Shown: piece by piece, positions 1 through 8,022 of the stretch
Numbering within the stretch: position 1 is the first letter of the stretch
Layout of the letters: each line of letters opens with the position of its first letter
NCBI RefSeq assembly: GCF_900163645.1
Contig: NZ_FUKM01000048.1
Span: 232,959-296,958 of the forward strand
From: Halomonas citrativorans
GTDB taxonomy: Bacteria; Pseudomonadota; Gammaproteobacteria; Pseudomonadales; Halomonadaceae
Length of the DNA stretch: 64,000 nt
Direction: 5' to 3'
The notes under the pieces: model-generated
Told to the model about the DNA's origin: nothing
Seen by the model: the letters and a program-made list of their open reading frames with translations, nothing else
The model's database searches: none
Translations under genes and position numbers: made by a program

Positions 1-777
1 GAGTAAATAACGACCCAGCCGCCAGTGCGGGTCTTGTTGGCAGTACTTCTTTTCGAGCGCCAGCAGCGCCCCACGCTCTTCATCGCTGCTGGGTGGCTGG
101 CGCAGGTAGTCCTGAAATACGCGGATACCCGCAACGCTTGCCACTTCAAGACTGTTTTCCGCCCCCCATGCCACCATCTCAGCGTGGGTGACCGGCGAAA
201 TAGGCGTTAAGCGCTGCCGCTTGCCCTTGCCTTCCAAACGATCACTTAGCGCCTTTTCCAAATTGCCTTTCACCGCATTGGAAAAACGCAGCGCATCGCG
301 GTTAAACACCATCAGGCTCAACTGCCCGCCGGGCGCGAGTAGGCTTGCCAGGCTGGCCATCGCTGAGCGCGGGTCGCCCAACCACTCAAGCACCGCATGG
401 CAGGTAATCAGTGGCCAAGGGCCCGGTGCTTGCTGGCGTAAATCCTGAAGCGGGGCATGCACGTAGGTCATCGCCTCGCCAGGCAGCCGTTTGGCTTCAA
501 GGTGCCAATGTTTGGCATACGTAAGCATGTCCAGAGAGGGCTCAGCCATGGTGACCGGGTGCTGGCGTTCGGCAAACCACGCCGCCTGCTGGCCTAACCC
601 GCCGCCGACATCCAACACGGGCTGCTGGGTTAGTTCAAGCATTTGCGGCAGCAAGTAATCCAGCATCGCCAAGCGCAGCTCGCCGCGAGGCGCCTGGTAA
701 AGCGAGCGTGAAAACTTGTCGACCAGACCGTCGAAGTAGCGGTCTCCAGCGTCGGTTAATTCATAGGTTGGATACAT
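1..777 (-). CDS. cmoM: tRNA 5-carboxymethoxyuridine methyltransferase CmoM, 3' end outside window
   Basis: SAM-dependent methyltransferase that methylates 5-carboxymethoxyuridine at the wobble position of tRNAs. The frame is open from the ATG at 777 through base 1 (259 codons) with no stop, so it runs off the left edge; E. coli CmoM is about 261 residues, so little is missing. Visible: SAM motif I VLDVGGGLGQQ, the stretch CHAVLEWLGDPRSAM, and the C-terminal block GIRVFQDYLR followed by LGRYLL, which matches CmoM (GVRVFHDYLR, LGRYIH) closely. The start is supported by the N-terminal FSRSLYQAPRGELR. It follows the amidase on the same strand after 44 bases holding only a weak GCGGC/GCCGC hairpin. 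Function is by family recognition. Confidence 0.85.
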   Translation of the reverse strand, partial: MYPTYELTDAGDRYFDGLVDKFSRSLYQAPRGELRLAMLDYLLPQMLELTQQPVLDVGGGLGQQAAWFAERQHPVTMAEPSLDMLTYAKHWHLEAKRLPGEAMTYVHAPLQDLRQQAPGPWPLITCHAVLEWLGDPRSAMASLASLLAPGGQLSLMVFNRDALRFSNAVKGNLEKALSDRLEGKGKRQRLTPISPVTHAEMVAWGAENSLEVASVAGIRVFQDYLRQPPSSDEERGALLALEKKYCQQDPHWRLGRYLL

Positions 778-821
778 GCATAAGGCCAAGCGGCATAGTA
801 AAGCCGCGTAGTTTACCCTGC

Positions 822-2330
822 CTAAGAGCGGAACGCTTGCAGCGGCAAGCGGTGCTGCCAGGCATCGTGCCGTTCAAATGCCGCAGCTAGCTGTAAGAGC
901 TGTTTATCTTCACCAAACCGCCCGACTATTTGCACACCCACCGGCAGGCCGTTGGCGGCAACATGCAAAGGCACTGACATGGCAGGCTGGCCGGTCAGAT
1001 TGGCTAATTGGGTGAACGGCGTGCGGCCAAGGGCATCCACCGCCAGCCTCTTTAATAAGCCAGCCTTTAGCGCCAGCGATGATGCCCCGGGAATGGCCAA
1101 CACAGACATTAAGCGTTCGCGTGCCGCTGTTGGATAGAGCTCGCCAATTTCAGGCGCGGTATCTGCGCTTACCGGCATCACCAACGCATCAAAGCGTTGA
1201 TGAAAACGGCTCATTTGTTCAGCGACCACGTGCCAATGGCGTTTCGCCAGCTCGTAATCCTGCGCTAATAGTTTGCTTCCTAATCGGCCGATGGCACGTG
1301 TAGAGGGCTCAATCGCCAAGCGATGAGTGGGCACGCCGGTTTGCTGGCTAATCCAGCGAAGGTCCGCTGCCAAGTGGCCAAGATAAAGCGTCAGGTAGCT
1401 ATCTGCCAGGGCTTCACCATCCACCGGCGGATCGCACCACTCCACCTCATGGCCCATTTCCGTTAGCGCAACGGCGGCTTTATTAACCGCTGTTTTTACT
1501 TCCGAGTTTAACTGCGTGCCCAAGCCACGGCTTAAAGGCTCGCCCAGCGATATAGCAATGCGTAATCGCTTAGGCGAGGACGCTAATGCCGTTACGAAGC
1601 CCGTTTCAGCGCGTACCGGGTACGGGCCGGAAGGCGCCATACCGTTTACCTGTTCCAACAGCGCCGCACTATCTCGCACACTGCGCGTCAACGCGTGCTC
1701 AATGACCGCCCCCTGCCACACTTCCCCATGGCTTGAGTCAAGCGGCATCCGCCCACGCGTAGGTTTAAAGCCAAAAAGCCCACAGTAGCTGGCAGGAATA
1801 CGGATGGAGCCACCACCGTCCCCGGCCAACGCCAACGGCACAATTCCGCTAGCTACTGCCACGGCCGCACCGCCGCTGGAACCACCAGGTGAATACCCTT
1901 CCCGCCATGGGTTAACAGGATGCGGAAAGGCTTTAGGCTCGGTAATCCCCATCAACCCCAACTCAGGCGTGGCCGTTTGCCCAATAATGACCAAGCCCGC
2001 GGCTTTCGAGCGCTGGATAATCGGCGAATCCTCTTTAGGGCGCCACTGAGTTAACGCAGCACATCCCGAGGCCAAGGGTTCACCGGCCAACCCCATCAAC
2101 AGATCTTTACTCAAGGTGGGCACTCCACCAAAGAGCGCGCCATCGGCGATCTCCTCGCTCTCATGCCGGGCTTTCTCAAACCGCGTTCTGACGATCGCAT
2201 GCAGGGCAGGATTTATCGCTTCAATCGCCTTGAAAGCAGTTTCCAGAACGTCTGCGCGACTCACCTCACGGCGGCAGATCAGTTCGGCAAGGCCGGTGGC
2301 ATCATATTGCTGGTACTCATGGGGCTGCAT
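822..2330 (-). CDS. Amidase-signature family amidohydrolase
   Basis: 502-residue enzyme of the amidase signature family, hydrolysing a carboxylic amide; the actual substrate cannot be told. The Ser-cisSer-Lys triad is visible: Lys75 in TLSKDLLM, the glycine/serine motif GGSSGGAAVAVASG at about 149-162 carrying the cis-Ser, and nucleophile Ser175 in GGSIRIPASYCGLFGFKP. The C-terminal part has the usual FTQLANLTGQPAMSVP block. No signal peptide, so probably cytoplasmic. Length is normal for the family. It is divergent from the LacI regulator at 2513 and lies upstream of cmoM on the same strand. GatA is unlikely because there is no GatB/C neighbour and the flanking motifs fit stand-alone amidases. 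Confidence 0.85.
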   Translation of the reverse strand: MQPHEYQQYDATGLAELICRREVSRADVLETAFKAIEAINPALHAIVRTRFEKARHESEEIADGALFGGVPTLSKDLLMGLAGEPLASGCAALTQWRPKEDSPIIQRSKAAGLVIIGQTATPELGLMGITEPKAFPHPVNPWREGYSPGGSSGGAAVAVASGIVPLALAGDGGGSIRIPASYCGLFGFKPTRGRMPLDSSHGEVWQGAVIEHALTRSVRDSAALLEQVNGMAPSGPYPVRAETGFVTALASSPKRLRIAISLGEPLSRGLGTQLNSEVKTAVNKAAVALTEMGHEVEWCDPPVDGEALADSYLTLYLGHLAADLRWISQQTGVPTHRLAIEPSTRAIGRLGSKLLAQDYELAKRHWHVVAEQMSRFHQRFDALVMPVSADTAPEIGELYPTAARERLMSVLAIPGASSLALKAGLLKRLAVDALGRTPFTQLANLTGQPAMSVPLHVAANGLPVGVQIVGRFGEDKQLLQLAAAFERHDAWQHRLPLQAFRS

Positions 2331-2473
2331 TGCGTTCGCCTATAATGCTTTTCTCTACAGCCTAGCAGAGGCCGTCAGCTTAATTTTTCTTAACCATGTC
2401 TTTTCGCCTACCCTTCCACTGGGCCTTAAGGCGTATTGCCTTTAAACCCAAAATTCACTATGTTGGAGCCTAT

Positions 2474-2487
2474 TGGGAACGTTCCCA
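2474..2487. promoter_or_regulatory. LacI-family operator (perfect 14-bp palindrome)
   Basis: TGGGAACGTTCCCA is a perfect palindrome with the central CG typical of LacI-family operators, 25 bases upstream of the LacI-type gene start. It probably mediates autoregulation of the regulator-kdgK-reductase-phosphatase operon. The sequence shows the palindrome; the binding protein is inferred from position. Confidence 0.7.
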
Positions 2488-2512
2488 TTTTACTGTTTAA
2501 TGGATAGCCAAC

Positions 2513-3535
2513 ATGCCCCCTGCCTCTGTGCGCGCCACACTTATTGAAGTCGCTAAACTGGCGGGCACGTCTAAAACCAGCGTATCGCGCTTTTTCGGCC
2601 CAGAGCGCGAACGGCTAACGCCCAGCCTTCAAGCGCGCATTGCCAACGCCGCCACGACGCTGGGCTACCAGCCTAATTTAATGGCACGCGGTCTCAAGGG
2701 AGGCGGCTCGCGCCTACTGGGCGTACTGGTGGCCGATATCCGCAATCCGTTCTCAGTGGCGGTTGTCCACGGCATAGAGCAAGCGGCTCGGGCTCACGGT
2801 TATTCATTAATCGTCTGTAATACCGATAACGATCCTGAACGAGAACAACAGCACCTGAGCCTGCTGAAGTCTTATCAGGTAGAAGGCTTGATTATTAATG
2901 CTGCCGGGCAGCCTGAAGCGCAGTTACAGGCACTCATGCATAGCGGCGTCCCCCTCGTGCTACTTGACCGCGAGGTTCACCAACTTGACGTTGATGTGAT
3001 CGGGCTTGATAACGCGCTAGCGATTGATATGGCACTGGATCATCTCGTGCAACAGGGGTATCGCTCCCTTCTCTATGTCAGTGAGTCGCCTGCACATGCC
3101 AGTACCCGCCAGGAACGGCTACAGCGCTTTAATCAGCAAGCAGAGAGCTTAGGCATAAAAAGTCAGACGCTGATACTGGGCAATTCAGCGCCTCACTTTG
3201 AAGCGTTAACTGTCTTTACCCAGCACTCTGCATCATCTCCAGGCGCTGTTTTATGCGCTAACGGCAACGTCACGCTCGCCATGACACGCAGCTTTCAACA
3301 GCTGGGCATCCCTTTGGGCCCTACCGGTTTAATGGGAATTGACGAACTGGATTGGTGTGAGCTGATAACGCCAGGCATCACCACCCTGGCCCAGCCTACC
3401 GATGATATCGGTCACGCTGCCGTCAGTTGCCTGCTCAACCAGCTTAACGGCTCAGCGCCAACATCGCCCGTGCGCTACCGCCACGCCCCGCGCTTACAAG
3501 TGCGCGGCAGTACAACGCTTAAGCCAAATCTTTAA
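2513..3535 (+). CDS. LacI/GalR-family transcriptional regulator of the KDG operon
   Basis: 340-residue repressor. Residues about 9-60 form the LacI helix-turn-helix and hinge helix (TLIEVAKLAGTSKTSVSRFF, then ATTLGYQPNLMARGL). A periplasmic-binding-protein-like effector domain follows from about residue 65 (LLGVLVADIRNPFS, ending with GHAAVSCLL). It is the first gene of an operon with kdgK (24-base gap), a hydroxyacid reductase and a HAD phosphatase, so the effector is probably KDG, gluconate, 2-ketogluconate or a phosphorylated derivative. A palindromic operator sits 25 bases ahead of the start codon, consistent with self-repression. It resembles GntR/KdgR-type LacI members, but the effector cannot be read from sequence. 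Confidence 0.85.
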   Translation: MPPASVRATLIEVAKLAGTSKTSVSRFFGPERERLTPSLQARIANAATTLGYQPNLMARGLKGGGSRLLGVLVADIRNPFSVAVVHGIEQAARAHGYSLIVCNTDNDPEREQQHLSLLKSYQVEGLIINAAGQPEAQLQALMHSGVPLVLLDREVHQLDVDVIGLDNALAIDMALDHLVQQGYRSLLYVSESPAHASTRQERLQRFNQQAESLGIKSQTLILGNSAPHFEALTVFTQHSASSPGAVLCANGNVTLAMTRSFQQLGIPLGPTGLMGIDELDWCELITPGITTLAQPTDDIGHAAVSCLLNQLNGSAPTSPVRYRHAPRLQVRGSTTLKPNL

Positions 3536-3559
3536 CACACTTAAAAAGAGAATATCCTG

Positions 3560-4528
3560 ATGGCAAATACAACGTCCTCCTCCCCTCGGATACTGACTTT
3601 TGGCGAAGCCATGGCCATGCTGGTGGCTAATACACCGGGTGATCTAGCAGAAGTCGAAAGCTTTCATCGTCGTTTAGCAGGCGCCGACAATAATGTCGCC
3701 ATCGGCCTCTCGCGCCTGGGTTTTCACGTTGGCTGGTTGAGCCGAGTGGGCACCGACAGCCAGGGCCGGTTTATTCAGCAGTCTTTAAAAGCTGAAGGGG
3801 TTGACGACCGATATATTCAGCTTGATGCGCAACACCCCACCGGGCTGATGTTCAAAGAGCGCGCAGAAAACGGTGCCGACCCACGGGTTGAGTACTTCAG
3901 GCGCGGCAGTGCCGCCAGCCACTTAAGCATTGAAGATGCCGCTTCCATCGATTTTCAGTCGCTCACTCATCTGCATGCTACCGGCATTACCCCCGCGCTT
4001 TCTAAAAGCGCCCTGGAATTAACCCGCCACTTGATGCAGCAGGCACGCCAAAGCGGCGCCAGCATTTCCTTCGACCCCAATTTACGCCCATCACTTTGGC
4101 CCAGCGAAGCTGTCATGCGTGATACCTTAAATGAGCTGGCTAGTCTTGCTGACTGGGTGCTACCGGGACTTTCCGAAGGGCGGCTTTTGACCGGCTGCGA
4201 ATCGCCCGAAGCGATTGCCGACTTCTACCTTGAGCGCGGTGCCAAGGCCGTTATCATCAAGCTAGGCCCTGAAGGCAGCTTTTATCGCGGCACGCTGGGA
4301 GGCTCTTTGGAAAGCATCAACGTACCCGGCCAGCCGGTCGCCAACGTTGTTGATACCGTGGGGGCTGGCGATGGCTTCGCAGTCGGTGCGATCAGCGCAC
4401 TACTAGATGGCCTACCTGCTCGTGATGCGCTTAAACGTGGCAATCTGGTAGGCGCCCAGGCCGTACAAGTCGTCGGTGATATGGAAGGTTTGCCCACCAG
4501 GGACAAGCTGGAACAACTTGAGCACTAA
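3560..4528 (+). CDS. kdgK: 2-dehydro-3-deoxygluconate (KDG) kinase
   Basis: 322-residue PfkB/ribokinase-family sugar kinase that phosphorylates KDG to KDPG with ATP, the step joining hexuronate breakdown to the Entner-Doudoroff pathway. Visible: N-terminal ILTFGEAMAML, the substrate region RRLAGADNNVAIGLSRLG, the RxxxAE..P-like segment PRVEYFRRGSAASHL typical of KDG kinases, and the C-terminal PfkB signature DTVGAGDGFAVGAI with the catalytic Asp in GAGDGF. It sits second in the LacI-regulated operon. The window contains several routes producing KDG (UxuA, KduD, RspA), which strongly supports the assignment over fructokinase. No KDPG aldolase (eda) gene is in the window. Confidence 0.9.
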   Translation: MANTTSSSPRILTFGEAMAMLVANTPGDLAEVESFHRRLAGADNNVAIGLSRLGFHVGWLSRVGTDSQGRFIQQSLKAEGVDDRYIQLDAQHPTGLMFKERAENGADPRVEYFRRGSAASHLSIEDAASIDFQSLTHLHATGITPALSKSALELTRHLMQQARQSGASISFDPNLRPSLWPSEAVMRDTLNELASLADWVLPGLSEGRLLTGCESPEAIADFYLERGAKAVIIKLGPEGSFYRGTLGGSLESINVPGQPVANVVDTVGAGDGFAVGAISALLDGLPARDALKRGNLVGAQAVQVVGDMEGLPTRDKLEQLEH

Positions 4529-4563
4529 GGTCACATGTAACGATCACAACACGAGGAGCTAGC

Positions 4564-5538
4564 ATGAAAAAAAGTATCATTGTGACAGGACGACTTGGCG
4601 ATCCACTAAAAGAAATGCTAGCGCAACACTTTGAGCTTATTGAGCACTCAGGGCCACTAGATCCCACTCAGCAAGACGTGCTCGACATGCTATCGAAGGC
4701 GCACGGCATTATCGGCTCAGGGCTGCCCATCACGCCTGAGTTACTTGATGCGGCGCCTGCGCTTGAAGTTATTTCGACAATCTCGGTGGGTTACGACAGC
4801 ATCCCCGTGGATGAGCTAACCAAGCGTGGCATTATGCTGTGCAATACACCTGATGTGCTCACTGAAACGACCGCTGATACCGGTTTTGCGCTGGTGATGG
4901 CCTCAGCACGCCGGGTAACAGAGCTTGCCGAATGGGTGAAGGCGGGCAACTGGAAAGCCAGCCTTGGCCCTGATCACTTTGGTAACGACGTACACGGAAA
5001 AACGCTGGGCATGATAGGTTTTGGACGCATCGGCCAAGCGGTTTCCCGGCGCGGTGCGCTCGGTTTTGGTATGTCGATACTCTACTCCAATGCATCTCCC
5101 AAACCTGAACGCGAAGCAGAGCTAGGTGCCAAGCGCTGTGAGCTTAACGAACTTCTGGCCGAGGCAGATTTTGTCTGTGTGACCGTGCCTCTAACCGCAG
5201 AGACCGAACATCTAATCGGTGCCGACGAGTTTGCACGAATGAAGCCCTCAGGCATTTTCATCAACATTGCCCGCGGTAAAGTCGTCGATGAATCAGCGCT
5301 AATTGACGCACTTGAGAAAGGCACCATTAAAGCAGCGGGTTTGGATGTCTTCGAGCAGGAACCGCTGCCAGCCACCTCCCCTCTACTTAACATGACCAAC
5401 GTCGTTGCCCTGCCCCATATTGGGTCCGCAACACATGAGACTCGCCAGGCAATGGCTCAGCGCGCCGTGGATAATATTCGCTTGGCCCTACAGGGCAAGC
5501 CTCCCATTAACCTGGTTAACGAGGACGTACACCAATGA
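4564..5538 (+). CDS. ghrB: D-2-hydroxyacid dehydrogenase, GhrB/2-ketogluconate reductase type
   Basis: 324-residue NAD(P)H-dependent reductase of glyoxylate, hydroxypyruvate or 2-ketogluconate. The D-isomer 2-hydroxyacid dehydrogenase fold is clear: Rossmann motif GMIGFGRIGQAVSRR, catalytic Arg237 in NIARGKVVDE, Glu266 in FEQEP and His285 in LPHIGSATHET. The N-terminal ISTISVGYDSIPVDEL matches the GhrB/TkrA group. SD sequence GAGGAG precedes the ATG. The stop overlaps the next start (ATGA at 5535-5538), implying translational coupling. In a kdgK operon, 2-ketogluconate/2,5-diketogluconate reduction is the more likely role than glyoxylate reduction; that choice is inference. Confidence 0.82.
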   Translation: MKKSIIVTGRLGDPLKEMLAQHFELIEHSGPLDPTQQDVLDMLSKAHGIIGSGLPITPELLDAAPALEVISTISVGYDSIPVDELTKRGIMLCNTPDVLTETTADTGFALVMASARRVTELAEWVKAGNWKASLGPDHFGNDVHGKTLGMIGFGRIGQAVSRRGALGFGMSILYSNASPKPEREAELGAKRCELNELLAEADFVCVTVPLTAETEHLIGADEFARMKPSGIFINIARGKVVDESALIDALEKGTIKAAGLDVFEQEPLPATSPLLNMTNVVALPHIGSATHETRQAMAQRAVDNIRLALQGKPPINLVNEDVHQ

Positions 5539-6218
5539 GTCCTGCTATGCCCAGCGCAACGACCGCCGCTTACTGCCTACTGTTTGACTGTGATGGCACG
5601 CTGGTAGACAGCGAAGTACTCCTTGCAGAGGTAATGGGCGACATTCTTCCGGAGTTCGGCCTACCGTTCTCTGCGCGTCAGTATATGGAAGAGTTTCGCG
5701 GGGTACGCTTTCAAACGATAGTCAATACGTTAGAAGCGCGTTTTCAGCCCCTCACAGAAGACCAAGCGGCGACGCTTGAAGCCGGTATGCGAACACGCAT
5801 GGAAGCCCGCATGCGCGCAGAGCTTGAACCCATCGCTGGCATTCCAGATGCGCTTGAACAATTAAGCAGCTACGCCAAAGCCGTGGTATCTAACGGCCCC
5901 GAGCGAAAAATCCGCTGTGCCATGGAAAGCACCGGTTTAGGCCACCATTTTAAAGGGAATTTATTCAGTGCTTATACCCTGAATATCTGGAAACCCGACC
6001 CCGAGCTTTACCGCAAGGCGGCGGCGGCAATGGGCTACGCGCCCGAGCAATGTATTGTGATCGACGATGCGGCCGTAGGTGTAGAAGCCGGGTTGGCTGC
6101 AGGTATGCACGTTATCCATATTAACCACTTTCCTGATGAAGAGAGCACGCCCGAAGGCGCCGTTGGCATTCAGCATGCCAATGAGCTACCAGCAGCTATC
6201 GCGCGCTTAAATCTTTAA
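5535..6218 (+). CDS. HAD-superfamily phosphatase (YieH-like, 6-phosphogluconate phosphatase type)
   Basis: 227-residue HAD hydrolase with a helical cap. Motif I is LLFDCDGTLVDSE (nucleophile first Asp, acid second Asp), motif II SNGPERKI, motif III Lys in IWKPDPELY, motif IV VIDDAAVGVEAGLAAGM. The cap carries FRGVRFQTIVNTLEARF, which resembles E. coli YieH, a sugar-phosphate phosphatase acting on 6-phosphogluconate. The start overlaps the preceding stop by 4 bases. As the last gene of the KDG operon it may dephosphorylate excess gluconate phosphate or another toxic sugar phosphate; substrate is not provable here. An alternative start nine codons in (MPSATT) is possible. Confidence 0.78.
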   Translation: MSPAMPSATTAAYCLLFDCDGTLVDSEVLLAEVMGDILPEFGLPFSARQYMEEFRGVRFQTIVNTLEARFQPLTEDQAATLEAGMRTRMEARMRAELEPIAGIPDALEQLSSYAKAVVSNGPERKIRCAMESTGLGHHFKGNLFSAYTLNIWKPDPELYRKAAAAMGYAPEQCIVIDDAAVGVEAGLAAGMHVIHINHFPDEESTPEGAVGIQHANELPAAIARLNL

Positions 6219-6265
6219 TGGAAGTAGCATAGCCCCCCCCCCCTCCTTTCCCATCATTCATGCTA

Positions 6266-6294
6266 CCGCTAGGCATATTTACTCCGCCTAGCGG
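6266..6294 (+). terminator. Hairpin after the KDG operon
   Basis: CCGCTAGGC and GCCTAGCGG form a perfect 9-bp stem with an 11-base loop, 48 bases after the phosphatase stop. No immediate T-run follows, so it may be a weak or Rho-assisted terminator. A run of 11 C (6233-6243) lies just upstream. Confidence 0.5.
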
Positions 6295-6391
6295 CGCGAT
6301 TATCTGTCTACTTACTTAACCTTCTTTTTTATATCAAGACCATGGTCGCATAGCTCAAACATTGACCTGTGCAGGAATGGCGCTAAGCTTG

Positions 6392-6436
6392 GTCATAACT
6401 CAAATATAAAAATACATTTTATACTTGAGTTATGAC
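6392..6436. promoter_or_regulatory. Long palindromic operator upstream of the first TRAP operon
   Basis: GTCATAACTCAA (6392-6403) is mirrored by TTGAGTTATGAC (6425-6436); allowing one mismatch, the arms continue inward with TATAAAA/TTTTATA to 20 bp around a 5-base centre. It lies 46 bases before the dctP start, in AT-rich DNA that also offers TATAAA and TATACT hexamers. It is a strong candidate operator, probably for the IclR regulator at 11000; a terminator is unlikely because of the AT-rich stem and position. Confidence 0.6.
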
Positions 6437-6481
6437 GACTATGGCATAAAAAAAACATCAAAATAAAACGGAGAGCCTTCC

Positions 6482-7480
6482 ATGCGCCTAACCCACCTGA
6501 TGATGGCCAGCCTTGCTATCGGCTTCACGACATCTCTGCAAGCTGCTGACTTCACATTCAAATACGCTCATTCTCAAACCGATGATGCCCCGCGATCTGA
6601 GTCCATGCGTTACTTCAAAGAAGCACTTGAAGAGCGCAGTGATGGGCGTATCGCGGTAGAACTCTATTTCAATGGCACGCTAGGGAAAGAGGAAGACGTA
6701 CTTCAACAAGTCCAGATGGGGCTTATTCAAGGCTATCGCGGTGGCTTGTTTGCTCAAGCTAACCCCGCCTACCTGATCTATACCATGCCGTTTCTGTTCA
6801 CCACGCCGGAACAGGCCATTGACGTTATGGAAGGCGAGCTGGGCCAAGCCATTAATGAAGGCGCACATGCAAATCAGCTGCATATACCGGTGACCGGAGT
6901 TGCAGGCGGCATGCGCCAGTTAACCAACAACGTTCGCGCCGTTAATCAAGTTGATGACCTCCGTGGTTTGAAAATTCGCACCCCGCCGCTGGCTCCCACG
7001 TTGCTGGCATTTGAAGCGTTAGGAGCTTCCCCACAGCAAGTGCCTTATACCGAAACCTATATGGCAATGCGCACAGGCGTAGTCGATGGTCAGGAAAATC
7101 CGCCCTCCAATATCGCTGATATGAAATTCCATGAAGCTCAGGAGTACATGTCATTACTGAACTGGCAAATCCATCCTGACCCCTTCTTTATCAGCGCTCA
7201 GTGGTACGACCAGTTACCTGAAGATCTGCAGTCAATCGTTGACGACGTGGCTCAGGAGACGATGACGCGCTCCAACGAAATTTGGCTAGCCTCCGAAGCC
7301 AACTACCTCGACACACTTGGCGAGCACATGAGCATTAATGATATCGCCGACGAACACCGCCAAGGTTTTGTGGATGCCGTCGTTCCTGTTTGGGAGCACT
7401 TTGTTGAACGTGGTGACTTTAGCCAGGAGCAGTTAGAGCAAGTACTCACGCTGACCGATCAAGCCGAGGTATTGGAGTAA
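6482..7480 (+). CDS. dctP: TRAP transporter substrate-binding protein (DctP family), uronate-type
   Basis: 332-residue periplasmic solute-binding protein. A signal peptide (about residues 1-21, cleaved near LQA/AD) is followed by the DctP fold: FKYAHSQTDDAP, then the carboxylate-binding Arg166 in RGLKIRTPPL and the family block TETYMAMRTGVVDGQENPP. It captures a sugar acid and delivers it to the DctQ/DctM membrane proteins encoded next. Followed by kduI and kduD, so the likely ligand is a 4-deoxy-5-ketouronate, an unsaturated uronate or a related pectin/ulvan/alginate breakdown product; this is inference from context. The SD sequence GGAGAG precedes the ATG. Its stop codon overlaps the next start (TAATG). 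Confidence 0.88.
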   Translation: MRLTHLMMASLAIGFTTSLQAADFTFKYAHSQTDDAPRSESMRYFKEALEERSDGRIAVELYFNGTLGKEEDVLQQVQMGLIQGYRGGLFAQANPAYLIYTMPFLFTTPEQAIDVMEGELGQAINEGAHANQLHIPVTGVAGGMRQLTNNVRAVNQVDDLRGLKIRTPPLAPTLLAFEALGASPQQVPYTETYMAMRTGVVDGQENPPSNIADMKFHEAQEYMSLLNWQIHPDPFFISAQWYDQLPEDLQSIVDDVAQETMTRSNEIWLASEANYLDTLGEHMSINDIADEHRQGFVDAVVPVWEHFVERGDFSQEQLEQVLTLTDQAEVLE

Positions 7481-8022
7481 TGAACCCTCCTCCACTGGCG
7501 CAACCGATGGCGGAAGATACCGTTTTGATGCGGGTAATGCGCCGCTTCGCTAGCCTATTGGAAAATCTTATTGCCGCATTAATTGCGGCGGTTTTCCTGC
7601 TCTGCTTGACACTGGTGATATTACGCTACGTATTCAGCATTGGCTTTGCCGGTGCTGAAGAGGTGATGCGCTTTCTATTTGTGTATTCCACCGCAATGGG
7701 GGCATCGGTCGCCATTTTGCGCGGCGAGCATATCCGTATCAGCGTGCTTGTGGATGCGCTGCCTACGTCAATAGCCGTCTGGCTCAACCGCTTACGCCAT
7801 ATACTCGTGATGGTATTCAATGGCTATTTGGCATGGCTCAGCATTAGCTGGATTGGGCAAGTGGGTCGCTTCCGCTCCGCCGTACTGGATGTGCCCAATT
7901 GGGTAGTGCAAATCAGCGTCCCTATTGGCGCGCTACTGGTCATCCTATTTTCCTTGGCGGTGCTAATGGGTGGAGAACGGCCCTCCGTTCAACGAGAAGA
8001 CGCGCAGGAGAGCCAAGCATGA
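7480..8022 (+). CDS. dctQ: TRAP transporter small permease (DctQ family)
   Basis: 180-residue membrane protein with four predicted hydrophobic helices, the first at about 29-52. Typical DctQ features are visible: RYVFSIGFAGAEEVMRFLFVY, then RGEHIRISVLVDALP. It partners the large DctM subunit in sodium-driven TRAP transport. The start overlaps the dctP stop and the stop overlaps the dctM start (ATGA at 8019-8022), so the three proteins are translationally coupled. An internal Met (MAEDT) could be used instead, because the Shine-Dalgarno-like GGAG is only two bases from the first ATG. Confidence 0.85.
   Translation: MNPPPLAQPMAEDTVLMRVMRRFASLLENLIAALIAAVFLLCLTLVILRYVFSIGFAGAEEVMRFLFVYSTAMGASVAILRGEHIRISVLVDALPTSIAVWLNRLRHILVMVFNGYLAWLSISWIGQVGRFRSAVLDVPNWVVQISVPIGALLVILFSLAVLMGGERPSVQREDAQESQA

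Noticed and set aside
6233..6243. Run of 11 C as a phase-variable switch
   Set aside because: It lies after the phosphatase stop and 238 bases before the next start, with no gene or promoter spacing obviously affected; may even be a sequencing-length uncertainty.
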